Shown one piece after another: positions 24,214 to 33,054 of a stretch of 41,578 nt of DNA. The notes under the pieces are model-generated. The model saw only the letters and a program-made list of their open reading frames with translations, was not told the DNA's origin and did not search any database. Both the position numbers and the translations under genes were made by a program. Source of the stretch: an uncultured Chlorobiaceae bacterium (GTDB lineage: Bacteria; Bacteroidota; Chlorobiia; Chlorobiales; Chlorobiaceae); NCBI GenBank assembly GCA_903994635.1, contig CAJEXQ010000017.1:1-41578 (forward strand), in the 5' to 3' direction. Within the stretch, counting starts at the first letter, position 1; every line of letters starts with the position of its first letter.

Positions 24214-25587
24214 ATGCCTATCCAGGATATCTTTGGGCTTACAGCCGAAACCCCACTGGTTCTTCTCAAACAGATGGCCCGTAACATCAGGCCAAAGGTC
24301 ATGGCCAAACTTGAGTTCATGAACCCGGCGTGGTCGCATTACTACAGGGTGGCGTGTGCTATTGTCAAAGATGCCGAAGACCGCAACCTGATTCATCCCG
24401 GAATGACCCTTGTTGACTGGAGCTTTGGTAACAGTGGCATTGCCCTTGCCATGGCCGGAGTCAGTCGTGGCTACAAGCTGCTGCTGGCAGCCCCCGATAA
24501 AATATCGCGTGAGAAACAGGATATGCTCCGAGCTATTGGCGCTGAACTGGTCATCACACCGTCGGATGCTCTGCCCGGAGAGCCACGCAGTTGCATGAAC
24601 GTAGCCGAAAGCCTGGTCAAAAGCATTCCAAACGCCTTTTATACCGGTATGCACGAGAACCCGGTGAGCCTCAAGGTGCACAGCGATGCCACTGGCAGCG
24701 AGATTTTCCGGCAGACCGACGGGCAGGTTACCCATGTTTTTGTTCCAATGGCTTCTGGCGCCATGGTGTTCGGGATTGGACGTTTTCTGAAAGCGAAGAA
24801 CCCCGCGATTCGCATTATCGGTGTGGAGTCGCAAGGATCCATCTATGCAGGCCTCTTCAAGGATGGAAAACCAGGTGCCCCTGCCTTTTCCGAACTGGAG
24901 GAGATAGGCGCTCAGCAGGCTTCGGCGTTTTGGGATCCATCGGCTATTGATGATGTAGTACAAATAAGTGATTATGATGCATTCAACTGTGGCCGTGAGC
25001 TGTTGCGGATGGAAGCTGTATTTGCCGGAGGCGCATCAGGCGCGGCGATGGCGGCTGCTCTTCGGGCAGGGGCTGGATACCGAGAAAGTGACTGTGTTGT
25101 TGTGGTGATGAACGATTTTGGCGGCTACTATCTGAGCAAGATGTACCGTGACGAGTGGATGCGGAAACGTGGATTTTACCGCAAGGCCAAATCGGCCATT
25201 GAGCAGATTACTGCCGAGGATATTCTGCAATTGAAAGCCCGCCGTGACTTGATTTTTGCGTGCCCGGAAAATACGCTTGCGGAAGTGTTTGAGATGATGA
25301 AGCAGAACGATGTCTCCCAGATGCCGATTGTCTCTTACAACGCTCCGATTGGCAGCATCAGCGAGAACAAGATCCTCTCCATACTTATTGAAAACGATGA
25401 TGCGATGAACTCAAAGGTAGTCGGGTTTATGGAGATGCCATTTCCTGTCTGTCCGCTTGATGCCACTATTTCTGAATTATCTGCAAAATTGCAGCAAAAC
25501 GCATCAGGAGTGCTCATAAGCCTTTCGGATGGAAGATTGCAACTGCTTACAAAATCAGATCTTATTGATGCATTGACCCACAAGTAA
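24214..25587 (+). CDS. Cystathionine beta-synthase-like protein lacking the PLP lysine, with CBS pair
   Basis: A 457-residue protein with the fold-type II PLP architecture of cysteine/cystathionine beta-synthase (about 1-320) and a C-terminal CBS-domain pair (about 332-457). The family landmark NPGGSVKDR, whose Lys forms the Schiff base, reads NPAWSHYYR here (37-45), so the lysine position holds Y43. The TSGNTG substrate loop reads SFGNSG (70-75), and the phosphate-binding GTGGT loop reads ASGAM. The rest of the core is well kept, e.g. KLEFMNP, GVESQGS and AGGASGAA. It therefore cannot be a standard synthase. It may be a regulatory or binding pseudo-enzyme sensing adenosyl ligands through its CBS pair. 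The frame is intact and starts at MPIQDIFGLT. Divergent from alr. Confidence 0.85.
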   Translation: MPIQDIFGLTAETPLVLLKQMARNIRPKVMAKLEFMNPAWSHYYRVACAIVKDAEDRNLIHPGMTLVDWSFGNSGIALAMAGVSRGYKLLLAAPDKISREKQDMLRAIGAELVITPSDALPGEPRSCMNVAESLVKSIPNAFYTGMHENPVSLKVHSDATGSEIFRQTDGQVTHVFVPMASGAMVFGIGRFLKAKNPAIRIIGVESQGSIYAGLFKDGKPGAPAFSELEEIGAQQASAFWDPSAIDDVVQISDYDAFNCGRELLRMEAVFAGGASGAAMAAALRAGAGYRESDCVVVVMNDFGGYYLSKMYRDEWMRKRGFYRKAKSAIEQITAEDILQLKARRDLIFACPENTLAEVFEMMKQNDVSQMPIVSYNAPIGSISENKILSILIENDDAMNSKVVGFMEMPFPVCPLDATISELSAKLQQNASGVLISLSDGRLQLLTKSDLIDALTHK

Positions 25588-25701
25588 AATCTGTAAAATT
25601 ATGTGGTTGTTTTTTTTGCGGGATTTACTTATTTAAGCAATCCTTAACATTCCTCTTTTTTTCAGGCGTCATGCATTATATTGCGCCGTAAAGCTGGAAA
25701 A

Positions 25702-26286
25702 ATGTACACAACCAGCACGTTTTATATGAAGGTAGAGTCCAGAAAAAGGCAGTTCATTTTGGAGGGCAAGATCAAGGCTTGCTTTTGTGAAGGGTGTGGC
25801 AAGATTACTGACAAGGTGTTTGTTGGTGAGTGGATGCCGAGTGACAAGCCTAAATCTGACGATTTTCTGATTCCGGCTCCGGTTAAAAAGCACAAAGAGG
25901 GGAAGAATGGCGCAGTTAATCTTTCACCTGCTGCTGAAAACCAGTACTGGATTCGATGCACCGAATGTAATCAGGTTCACCTGCTCAAAGAGTGGCAGAT
26001 ACAGATTGATCGGGAAGTCAGTCCTGACGAGCTTAATGCGGAAGAGTGCCAGGTTTACTCTCCCCACGGCATTTACGCCAAGGGTGATGCCATTTATCAT
26101 CAGGCGCTTGCTGAAGTTGGAGTGGTGAGAGAAAAACAGGCCACAGGCAGTGGAGCCTTCGTTATTATTGTGGAATTTTGTAAAAGTGGCAGAAAACAGC
26201 TTCTCGAAAATGTGCAGTTGAATGCAGTGAATGGAAAAAATGGAGAGAGCGTCACTGATATTATTAAACTTAAACTAAGACGTTGA
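25702..26286 (+). CDS. Zinc-ribbon-like hypothetical protein upstream of rpsU
   Basis: About 194 residues from the ATG at 25702, giving [17 protein letters not shown]. Two cysteine clusters, CFCEGCG (C27, C29, C32) and CTEC (C86, C89), look like the halves of a zinc ribbon. No named family comes to mind. It lies 41 bp before the rpsU start on the same strand and may be co-transcribed with it. A link to ribosome assembly is possible but unsupported beyond position. Confidence 0.65.
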   Translation: MYTTSTFYMKVESRKRQFILEGKIKACFCEGCGKITDKVFVGEWMPSDKPKSDDFLIPAPVKKHKEGKNGAVNLSPAAENQYWIRCTECNQVHLLKEWQIQIDREVSPDELNAEECQVYSPHGIYAKGDAIYHQALAEVGVVREKQATGSGAFVIIVEFCKSGRKQLLENVQLNAVNGKNGESVTDIIKLKLRR

Positions 26287-26310
26287 GTCTGAAGATTACA
26301 GATCTTTTTA

Positions 26311-26320
26311 AAGGGGGTGA
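26311..26320 (+). promoter_or_regulatory. Very strong ribosome site deciding the TTG start of rpsU
   Basis: AAGGGGGTGA is close to the full anti-Shine-Dalgarno complement and sits 7 bases before TTG 26328. A strong site paired with a weak start codon suggests tuned or feedback-controlled translation of S21. Confidence 0.7.
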
Positions 26321-26327
26321 ATTTACA

Positions 26328-26525
26328 TTGGTTAGTGTGCAGATAAATGATAATGAATCAATCGACAAAATGCTGAAACGCTTCAAGAAAAAGTATGAGC
26401 GGGCAGGTGTTTTGAAGGAATTTCGTGCGAACGCATACTTTGTCAAGCCTTCGGTGGATGGCCGTTTAAAGCGATCGAGGAGCAGACGGAGAGCCCAGAG
26501 GGCAAACGAAGAGCGCAATTCATGA
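26328..26525 (+). CDS. rpsU: 30S ribosomal protein S21
   Basis: A 65-residue basic protein: [21 protein letters not shown], then [12 protein letters not shown] and a C-terminal [13 protein letters not shown], all as in bacterial S21, which sits near the 3' end of 16S rRNA and helps mRNA binding. The start is judged to be the TTG at 26328 because AAGGGGGTGA, an extended Shine-Dalgarno match, lies 7 bases upstream. No ATG gives a family-like N-terminus, and the frame upstream is not S21-like. An intrinsic terminator follows at 26549-26583. Confidence 0.9.
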   Translation: MVSVQINDNESIDKMLKRFKKKYERAGVLKEFRANAYFVKPSVDGRLKRSRSRRRAQRANEERNS

Positions 26526-26548
26526 CACTCCGATCGACAATGTTACAC

Positions 26549-26583
26549 AAGGCAGCTTCTTCAGGGGAGTTGCCTTTTTTTTT
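26549..26583 (+). terminator. Intrinsic terminator after rpsU
   Basis: The arms AAGGCA and TGCCTT enclose a GC-containing loop and are followed by a run of nine T. It ends the rightward rpsU transcript 20 bp before the aroA start. Confidence 0.85.
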
Positions 26584-26602
26584 CACTACAATCCCTTGAC
26601 TC

Positions 26603-27904
26603 ATGAGAGTTTTCAAAGGTGAAGTAACCACTTTACCCCCAGACAAGTCCATCTCCCACCGTGCAGCCCTTATCGGCGCCCTGTCGGAAGGGACAACGGA
26701 GATAACAAACTTTTCAGGAGGATTTGACAATCAGTCAACCCTTGGCGTACTTAAAGATGCTGGCATTACCCTTTTGCAGGATGAGACAGAGGGCGCCTAT
26801 GGCCGTCGCAGCCGGCGGGTTATTATCGAATCCCGTGGATTATGGAGCTTTCAGCCACCATCGGCGCCATTAATGTGCAACAACTCCGGCAGCACCATGC
26901 GCATGTTTGCTGGCATTCTTGCCGCACAGCCTTTTGCAAGCGAGCTTGTCGGGGATAGCTCCCTGATGAAACGCCCCATGAAAAGGGTTGCTGACCCCTT
27001 GCGCCTCATGGGTGCTGGCATTGAACTTTCTGCCTCAGGAACAGCGCCAATCCATATCAAAGGGCGAAAAGATCTCAAGCCAATCGAGTACCGCCTTCCG
27101 GTTCCTTCAGCCCAGGTAAAGTCCCTGGTGGCGCTTGCCGCCCTCCATGCCGACGGCGAAACCAGAATTATAGAGTCAGTTCGTTCCCGCGACCATACCG
27201 AAGTGATGCTCGGGCTTGAAACCATTGAGTGTAATGGGGAGCGAATCATTGTGGTGCCGGGCAGAAAACGTATTGAAGCAAAGCCATTTTTTATTCCAGC
27301 CGACCCGTCAGCCGCCTGTTTTATTGTGGCGCTTGGTTTGCTTGCCCCTGGTTCAGAAATCATCATCAGGGATGTCTGCCTCAATCCGACCCGCTCTGCA
27401 TTCCTCGAAATCCTTGCAGAAGCAAGAGCAGGAATCTGGGTGGAAAATCAGAGAGTGATTGGTGGCGAGATTATTGGTGACATTGTTGTTGACAACCTCT
27501 CCGGGCTTGAACCCCTGCGCATCAGCGATCCTCAGCTTGTGGCCTTTATTATTGATGAAATACCAATGCTTGCGGTGCTTTCAGCCTTTTCCTCGGGAGA
27601 GTTTGAATTGCATAATGCCGCTGAGCTGAGAACCAAGGAGAGTGACCGGATTGAAGCGCTTGTGGTCAATTTTCAGCGATTAGGATTTGAGTGTGAGCAG
27701 TACCCTGACGGTTTTGTGGTCAAGGGGCGCAGGATTACTCCATCAGGCACTGTCGCGGTTGATAGCTTTGACGACCACCGGATTGCCATGAGCTTTGCCA
27801 TTGCCGCCAGGGCGACAGGGCTCCCCATTGATATTACCGATATTGCTGTGGTTGGTGTCTCGTTTCCCAATTTCTTTGAACTGCTTGACTCTCTGGAAGT
27901 GTGA
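26603..27904 (+). CDS. aroA: 3-phosphoshikimate 1-carboxyvinyltransferase (EPSP synthase)
   Basis: Joins shikimate-3-phosphate and PEP in aromatic amino acid synthesis. The 433-residue product has the N-terminal [16 protein letters not shown] (K15, S16, R20), [15 protein letters not shown] (phosphate binding), [55 protein letters not shown] and [14 protein letters not shown], in normal order. It starts at the ATG at 26603, 20 bp after the rpsU terminator, so it needs its own promoter. It is convergent with the alpha/beta hydrolase that ends at 27926. Confidence 0.98.
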   Translation: MRVFKGEVTTLPPDKSISHRAALIGALSEGTTEITNFSGGFDNQSTLGVLKDAGITLLQDETEGAYGRRSRRVIIESRGLWSFQPPSAPLMCNNSGSTMRMFAGILAAQPFASELVGDSSLMKRPMKRVADPLRLMGAGIELSASGTAPIHIKGRKDLKPIEYRLPVPSAQVKSLVALAALHADGETRIIESVRSRDHTEVMLGLETIECNGERIIVVPGRKRIEAKPFFIPADPSAACFIVALGLLAPGSEIIIRDVCLNPTRSAFLEILAEARAGIWVENQRVIGGEIIGDIVVDNLSGLEPLRISDPQLVAFIIDEIPMLAVLSAFSSGEFELHNAAELRTKESDRIEALVVNFQRLGFECEQYPDGFVVKGRRITPSGTVAVDSFDDHRIAMSFAIAARATGLPIDITDIAVVGVSFPNFFELLDSLEV

Positions 27905-27921
27905 CGATGCAGGGTGTGGTG

Positions 27922-27943
27922 GAGGTCAGGATTGCCTGGCCTC
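27922..27943. terminator. Hairpin between convergent aroA and hydrolase
   Basis: GAGGTCAGG and CCTGGCCTC pair fully (one G-U) around the loop ATTG. No T-run follows in either direction, so termination would be inefficient unless assisted. Confidence 0.35.
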
Positions 27944-28717
27944 TGTGAAATGCTCCAGCAGCGCCCGGTTAAACGATTCGGGCTGCTCCATGTTTGAGAT
28001 ATGCCCCGCTTCGGCCAGTAACCTGATTTTTGACCCCGGAATATGGGTGTGGATGCTCTCGGCAGTCTCCTTTGTGGTGAGTTTATCCTCCACTCCGTTC
28101 AGCACCAGCACCGGGCAGCCGATAGAGGCAAGACGCGATGTTGCGTCAGCACGCAGCATGATGGCCCGCATTGCTCCATTGATAACCGAAGCAGACTGCT
28201 TGTTGATGATGGAGAAAGCCTTGGCCACCAGTTCCGGTCTCTCGCTGTAAGTTTTAGCAGCGAAATAATTTGGAATCATGCGGCTGGCAGCCTCTTTGGC
28301 CCCGTTTTCTTCGACAGCCCGGATAAACTCCTCCCTTGATGCCCGGGCAGCAGGCGCATCTGCCTCAGCACGGGTGTCGCATAACACCAGCGATGCTGTT
28401 CTTTCGGGGTAGAGCCGGTAAAATTCAAAAGCCTGATATCCACCCATCGACAGGCCCACAATGGTTGCCTTTTCCACCCTTCGTGAGTCAAGAAGCTTCG
28501 CAAGTTCATGGGCATAATCGGTAAACGTCCACCCCTCTTTTTCAGGGGAGCCATCAATACCAAAAGAGTTCGGCGCTATGACGGTATAGCCAGCCGCACC
28601 GAGCACCTCAATCTGGGGTTGCCACATCTCGGCAGAGAGCGGAAAAGCGTGCAGAAAGAGTATAGCATGCTGTGCCGCGCCATGATATGCAGTATTAGCG
28701 TCAAGAGAGGTGAGCAT
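27926..28717 (-). CDS. Alpha/beta-fold hydrolase
   Basis: A 263-residue hydrolase with the nucleophile elbow GLSMGGYQA (Ser near 96), an oxyanion LHAFPLSAEMW, the acid in NGVEDKLT and the catalytic His in AGHISNMEQP. The pattern resembles esterase/3-oxoadipate-enol-lactonase-like members; the substrate cannot be told. It starts at 28717, 3 bases after the end of the YtxH-like gene on the same strand, so they share a message. No signal peptide is seen. Confidence 0.9.
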   Translation of the reverse strand: MLTSLDANTAYHGAAQHAILFLHAFPLSAEMWQPQIEVLGAAGYTVIAPNSFGIDGSPEKEGWTFTDYAHELAKLLDSRRVEKATIVGLSMGGYQAFEFYRLYPERTASLVLCDTRAEADAPAARASREEFIRAVEENGAKEAASRMIPNYFAAKTYSERPELVAKAFSIINKQSASVINGAMRAIMLRADATSRLASIGCPVLVLNGVEDKLTTKETAESIHTHIPGSKIRLLAEAGHISNMEQPESFNRALLEHFTEARQS

Positions 28718-28720
28718 TAC

Positions 28721-29044
28721 TCAGTTTTCCTTGGTTTTTGGGTATCCTTTTATGTCGCGGATAATGCTGTTGGCTTCGTTCAGAATTTTTTTTGCTTCAT
28801 CACGGGCAGTGTCGATGATCTCCTGTGAGCGACTCTTTGCTTCGTTATTATAGGCCCCGTCACGTTCGCTGCTTTCGTAAAATTCAGTGGCTTTGTCGAG
28901 TACATGCTTCACCTTGCCGGAGATAATCTGCTGAGTCTCCCGGCCCTTGTGCGGAGCAAAAAGCAAACCCATAATGGTACCAGCCGCAGCGCCAAGCACA
29001 GCGCCAAAAAAAAGCCCCTTGTAAAACTTGTCCTGTTGTTCCAT
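28721..29044 (-). CDS. YtxH-domain membrane-associated protein
   Basis: A 107-residue protein with one N-terminal membrane segment rich in Gly and Ala (GLFFGAVLGAAAGTIMGLLFAP, about 10-30) followed by the HKGRETQQ turn and a long charged amphipathic helix. This is the YtxH/gas-vesicle-like arrangement often linked to general stress. Function is not established. It is first in a two-gene unit with the alpha/beta hydrolase. From 29045 to 29271 there is no gene. Confidence 0.85.
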   Translation of the reverse strand: MEQQDKFYKGLFFGAVLGAAAGTIMGLLFAPHKGRETQQIISGKVKHVLDKATEFYESSERDGAYNNEAKSRSQEIIDTARDEAKKILNEANSIIRDIKGYPKTKEN

Positions 29045-29271
29045 AGTGCAATGCGTGTTTTATTTTAACGCAATATAAAGATAAAGAAGGAATGCTCGTT
29101 CCCTTTTTTTGATTGTTACACACTTTTTGGAATCAGCATCAATTTTTTAAGCAACATTTAAGTGTTCATTTATCACCAGTTAAGAATTCGTGATGTACTT
29201 TGTTTACAATCAATCGAAGGGATTCGATTGAAACGACACCGTAGATTCTCTCATTTTTCTTAATCACTGAT

Positions 29272-29466
29272 ATGATGAACACTAACCAAAAATTCCGTCC
29301 GACTCCTCTTGCGGTTGGAGCATTTATTCTTTCTGCCGTTGCCGCTATTTTAATTTCACTGAATGTCGTTATGGGTATGTCCCAGTTGACCAATGTGTGG
29401 TTGAGTGGCATATTTGTTGTCGCCGTCGTGCTGCACACCGCCATCAACTGGAAGCAGTTTACCTGA
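29272..29466 (+). CDS. Small two-helix membrane protein (DUF4405-like)
   Basis: A 64-residue protein with two hydrophobic segments (about 13-30 and 38-56) and the ending LHTAINWKQF, reminiscent of DUF4405/cytochrome-b561-like membrane helices where a His sits before NWK. The start could be either of the two adjacent ATGs at 29272 and 29275. No clear ribosome site. It is the only plausible gene between the YtxH unit and the HD hydrolase. A hairpin follows at 29487-29528. Confidence 0.5.
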   Translation: MMNTNQKFRPTPLAVGAFILSAVAAILISLNVVMGMSQLTNVWLSGIFVVAVVLHTAINWKQFT

Positions 29467-29486
29467 TTCTTCCCGAAAAAGCCAGC

Positions 29487-29528
29487 GCCCCAGTTTGGCA
29501 TGTTAGCTTTATTTTGCCGAGCTGGGGC
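29487..29528. terminator. Long hairpin between the small membrane protein and the HD gene
   Basis: GCCCCAG with TTTGGCA pairs with TGCCGAG with CTGGGGC to form a ~14-bp stem (two G-U pairs) and an AT-rich loop. It lies between convergent genes, where a shared terminator is expected. No clean T-run follows. Confidence 0.45.
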
Positions 29529-29564
29529 TCGGCGTTCCCGGGGATAGGACTACAGAAAACAAGT

Positions 29565-30986
29565 CTATCGAAACAGGTCAAGATCATTGGCCATCAGGCA
29601 CATAATTGCTTCGCGTGACTCCACAATGCGCTCAACCAGATCGGGGCGGCAGAGCAGTCTGAACTTTTTGGTATATCGCTCAAAGGCGAGAATAAAGTCT
29701 GACTGAAAGACCGACTCATTCAGATCATCAAACCGGACGTACTCTGACGTACATTGCATGGCGTAGTGGATGTGCTCCGAGCGTGTCGGGTAGACCCGAA
29801 GCTCTTTAAGATCGGCGTAATCGAAAATATCCTTCTTAGAGGGTGGATCAATCAGCACCTCATGGCCGTGCAGCCCAAGGTGGTAGCGCTTGTTGAGAAA
29901 CTCGCAGATCTCCAGCTCCATGGCGCGGCGCATTTTGTTGTCGCTGTTATAGACAAACCATCGCTTATCTTCTTTGTCTGAGTCGTTCAGATAGGGTTGC
30001 ACCGTTATGGCCCTTTTGTAGACCCGTCGCATGAGAATATCATCAAGCAGGGCAGAGATCGGATGAGCCTTCTCCGGCAGCAGTTGTTTCAGTTCATGCA
30101 GCACCCGGTCGTCGGCATTGCCGTAAAAAAGATCACGCAAAGCTTCCGGTGAAAGCATTCCTTCACTGGCAATATCCTGCAACAGCCTGCGGAGCATGGC
30201 CGAGAGTGCCCGGCTGGTATGGTGCCAGTAGACATTGCGCATCATCATGTACTTGGCAAACATCAGGCTTTCAAGCGGAGCGATCCCCTTTTCCGTGATG
30301 GCAAATCGCTCGCGCTGCGGGTCGGGCACAAACGACTCAATCAGTCGCTCAATATCAATGCTCCCATAAGGAATATTGCAGTGGTGTGCGTCACGCATGA
30401 GGTAGTCCATCTTGTCAGGGTCGAGCGTGCCGCTGATGAGCTTGCTGAAGCGCGTTTTGCCCACAATCAGTTCAATAACCGATTCCGGTGGCACCTTCCA
30501 CTCATCATGCAGAATTTCAGCAATCGTGGGAACTCCGGGATGTTGCTCATAGATAAAGTGACGGCAAAGCTCCTCATGATGTGAGAAGACCGGCTCGTTG
30601 CCGAATTGGGGAATCTGCTCCTCAATGATGTGAGCATGGGGAAAGTGGCCAATATCGTGCAAGAGCGAGGCCGAAAGTAGCACCCTGCAGTTGTGGTCAT
30701 CGAACCGGAACTGCTCATCCTGAAGGCTTTGAGCCAGTGGGCTGGTCAACATGCGCTGCAAAATAAGCTTCATCAGATGATAGACTCCTATAGAGTGCTC
30801 AAATCGGGTGTGCGTTGCTCCAGGGTAGACCTGCTGCGAGAACGAAAGCTGCCGAATTCCCTTGAGGCGCAGGAACGAAGGGTGCGACAGGATTTTTTTC
30901 AGTGGCCCGCTAAGGGGGATGTGCCCCCAGATCGGGATACGAATAAATCCGCCATCAGACTGAAAAAGCAGGTGTTCGGCTATCAT
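29565..30986 (-). CDS. HD-domain phosphohydrolase (COG1078-like)
   Basis: About 473 residues from the ATG at 30986; a GTG at 31004 is the alternative and adds six residues. The HD metal site is complete: THTRFEHSIGVYHL (H64), LLHDIGHFPHAH (H110, D111) and DPDKMDYLMRDAHHC. This matches the COG1078 family of dNTP-triphosphohydrolase-like proteins, whose SamHD1-type members remove triphosphate from dNTPs. A role in nucleotide pool control or defence is possible; the substrate is not known. The C-terminal 100 residues are helical. No partner gene shares its strand nearby. Confidence 0.9.
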   Translation of the reverse strand: MIAEHLLFQSDGGFIRIPIWGHIPLSGPLKKILSHPSFLRLKGIRQLSFSQQVYPGATHTRFEHSIGVYHLMKLILQRMLTSPLAQSLQDEQFRFDDHNCRVLLSASLLHDIGHFPHAHIIEEQIPQFGNEPVFSHHEELCRHFIYEQHPGVPTIAEILHDEWKVPPESVIELIVGKTRFSKLISGTLDPDKMDYLMRDAHHCNIPYGSIDIERLIESFVPDPQRERFAITEKGIAPLESLMFAKYMMMRNVYWHHTSRALSAMLRRLLQDIASEGMLSPEALRDLFYGNADDRVLHELKQLLPEKAHPISALLDDILMRRVYKRAITVQPYLNDSDKEDKRWFVYNSDNKMRRAMELEICEFLNKRYHLGLHGHEVLIDPPSKKDIFDYADLKELRVYPTRSEHIHYAMQCTSEYVRFDDLNESVFQSDFILAFERYTKKFRLLCRPDLVERIVESREAIMCLMANDLDLFR

Positions 30987-31004
30987 GAGATTTATGGGTG
31001 ACAC

Positions 31005-31166
31005 CTCAGTTTATGACTTTTCGTTTGTCAAGCAGTTCTCGCAGATTCGCTCAACGATGTCCAATGTTTCTGCAGAAAGGTACATAACTCCCCACCCGTT
31101 CTGCGAAGAGATGGAATGGGCAGAACTACATCGCCATTTGTTTGAAAGATACTAAAGTGAGCTGGA
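31005..31166. other. Spacer with a possible short leftward remnant
   Basis: A leftward frame near 31015-31090 reads VMYLSAETLDIVERICENC before a stop, which looks like the end of some protein, but I cannot name it. Nothing else is visible. Confidence 0.25.
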
Positions 31167-31673
31167 AAAGCGAATGCTCTTGATTATCGGTTCAATATTG
31201 CGTTATCGGGAAAAAAGTATACTCCCGTCTTTAATACTGATCAGGGTGCTCAGTTTACGAGTACCGCCTTTATCGGGGCACTGACGGCACATCCTTCCAT
31301 CAGTATCAGCATGGATGGGCGTGGCAGGGCACTGGATAACATCTTTGTCGAACGGTTCTGACGGATCAAACATGGGGATGTTTACCTAAAAGGCGACGCG
31401 ACCGCAGCAGAATTACAGTGTGGATTAAAGAAATATTTCATAGACTACAGTGTTGATAGGTCGCATCGGTCGTTGGGCTACGGTACACCTGAAAAAGTTT
31501 ACCGGGCAGCCAGCGAAGGCGGTGCAAGAATAGTTGACAAGTATAGGAAGTTGAATCAAGCCGACAGAAGAGTTAAAGGTAAAAGAGGAGCAGTGCCTTT
31601 CCGCTGCATGAACAGGTCGGGTTACCAACTTAAACTCAGCCACTTTTTGTCTACCGGTTGGGGTACACTTTAA
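31167..31673 (+). pseudogene. IS3-family transposase remnant (OrfB C-terminal half)
   Basis: The frame reads FNTDQGAQFTST, SMDGRGRALDNIFVERF, a TGA stop at 31359-31361 where a Trp is expected, then VYLKGD, DYSVDRSHRSLGYGTPEKVY and a basic tail. This is the C-terminal half of an IS3-type DDE integrase (second Asp in TDQG, Glu in VERF). The N-terminal half with the first Asp and the whole of OrfA are missing. Terminal inverted repeats are not apparent. Inactive relic. Confidence 0.85.
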
Positions 31674-31694
31674 TAATCCTCTGAATGGAGTGTG

Positions 31695-32396
31695 ATGGAA
31701 AACAAGAAAGAATACAGCGGAAAAGTTCTTGTAGCTGGAGCGACAGGAAAAACTGGTCAGTGGGTGGTGAAAAGGCTTCTGCAGTACGGGGTTCCGGTTA
31801 GGGTGTTTGCACGGGACAAAGCTAAAGCTATTCGTTTGTTTGGAGAGGGTGTTGAGATTGTTGAAGGTAAAGTACAAAGTGCTTCCGACATAGGCCTTGC
31901 GGTCAGGGGGTGTGATGCAGTTATATCAGCCCTTGGCTCCAGTTCCTACTCGGGGGAGTCATCACCGGATGAAGTTGAACGGGATGGGGTAAAAAGGCTT
32001 GTAGATGAGGCTGCTAAAGCTGGGGTAAAGCATTTCGGGCTTGTCAGTTCCCTTTTTGTAACACAGTGGTATCATCCGCTTAATCTTTTTGCTGGTGTCT
32101 TGCACAAAAAATGGGAAGCAGAGGAGCACGTGCGGGCGGTATTTTCACAATCACCACTCTCCTATACCATCGTCAGGCCTGGTGGCTTGAAAGATGGCGA
32201 ACCGTTAAAGCATAAGCTCCAGGTTGATACCGGAGACAGGTTGTGGAACGGATGGACCAACCGCTCTGATGTTGCAGAGCTTCTTGTGGTGGCTTTATGG
32301 ACTGAAAAAGCTAAAAATAAAACCTTTGGAGTCATCAACGAGAGCGAGGAAGAGCAATCAGGTCTTGAGCAATACTATGATTTACTTCCAGGATAG
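31695..32396 (+). CDS. NAD(P)-binding atypical SDR (NmrA/HSCARG-like)
   Basis: A 233-residue Rossmann protein. The ATG at 31695 with GGAG upstream gives MENKKEYSGKVLVAGATGKTGQW, the GATGxxG loop at about 15-21. VISALGSSSY and FGLVSSLFV are typical strands, and the SYTIVRPGGLKDGE block fits the atypical-SDR subgroup used for NAD(P)H-sensing or reductive steps. No catalytic YxxxK is seen, so it may not be an oxidoreductase. It is the only intact gene in a stretch of remnants. Confidence 0.85.
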   Translation: MENKKEYSGKVLVAGATGKTGQWVVKRLLQYGVPVRVFARDKAKAIRLFGEGVEIVEGKVQSASDIGLAVRGCDAVISALGSSSYSGESSPDEVERDGVKRLVDEAAKAGVKHFGLVSSLFVTQWYHPLNLFAGVLHKKWEAEEHVRAVFSQSPLSYTIVRPGGLKDGEPLKHKLQVDTGDRLWNGWTNRSDVAELLVVALWTEKAKNKTFGVINESEEEQSGLEQYYDLLPG

Positions 32397-32436
32397 TTTG
32401 TTCATCGCCCGTTTCCATTGTATACCTTAATTATTA

Positions 32437-32620
32437 TTAGAGATTTTCAATGGCCTGTATCAGTTCCTGCCCACTGAACGGCTTTTTTAGGGTGGAGTGC
32501 GCTCCGAGAGCATCCGCGATAACGAGATAATTATCAGGACTGACTTTGCCTCCACCTGAAATTGCATGGATTTTTATTTCCCTCTTTTTCGGGCATGATG
32601 AGGTCACTCAAAAAATTTGG
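32437..32620 (-). pseudogene. Response-regulator receiver-domain remnant
   Basis: Leftward, the text [10 protein letters not shown] is followed, in another frame and after what looks like a deletion, by [18 protein letters not shown], then [23 protein letters not shown] and a stop at 32437. These are the MPxxxG, S/T-G-G and K-P-F elements of a CheY-like receiver. The phosphorylated Asp and the first half are missing. No kinase is nearby. Confidence 0.7.
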
Positions 32621-32653
32621 AAAAAAACAATTTGAATTGAATCGCTTGCTCTC

Positions 32654-33037
32654 GTCGATCTTGAGCGAAATCAGCCCCTGTGCAAACTCTTTGATGGCGA
32701 CCTTAACGTAACGCGTATCTGTTCCGACCTTGAAGTTCTTCTCCAGCAAAAGATCACGCCAGGAAAAACGCTGCTTTTTTTTGATGAGATACAAGCGTTT
32801 CCCCGTGCCATAACCGCCCTGCGCTATTTTTATGAGGAGATGCCGGAACTGCATGTTGTGGCAGCCGGTTCGCTCCCTGAATTTGCGCTTGAAGAGAGTT
32901 CTTTTCCTGTGGCAAGGGTTCAGTTTCTCAATCTCTATCCGCTCTGTTTTGCTGAATATTTGGAGGCAATCGGCAAACGCCCCTGCGGCAACGGCTGTTC
33001 TGGGCAATCCGGCGGAGATATCACCTGCAGTTCATGA
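32654..33037 (+). pseudogene. AAA_14/DUF4143 ATPase remnant
   Basis: An open frame without a start reads VDLERNQPLCKLFDGDL, LLFFDEIQAFPRAITALRYFYEE, VVAAGSLPEFALEE, SFPVARVQFLNLYPLCFAEYL, which is the Walker B to DUF4143 junction of AAA_14 proteins. The P-loop is absent. After about 33000 the homologous text (NPAEISPAVHELLREEI) continues in another frame to about 33060, where Fic-like sequence on the other strand begins. Inactive relic of a third such ATPase in this window. Confidence 0.75.
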
Positions 33038-33054
33038 ACTGCTGCGCGAAGAAA

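Noticed and set aside
29166..29501. Leftward open frame of 111 residues opposite the small membrane protein
   Set aside because: Low-complexity shadow; the plus-strand frame has clear membrane helices and a family-like ending.
32534..33007. Leftward open frame of 157 residues
   Set aside because: Opposite-strand shadow of the AAA/DUF4143 remnant, which has clear homology on the plus strand.
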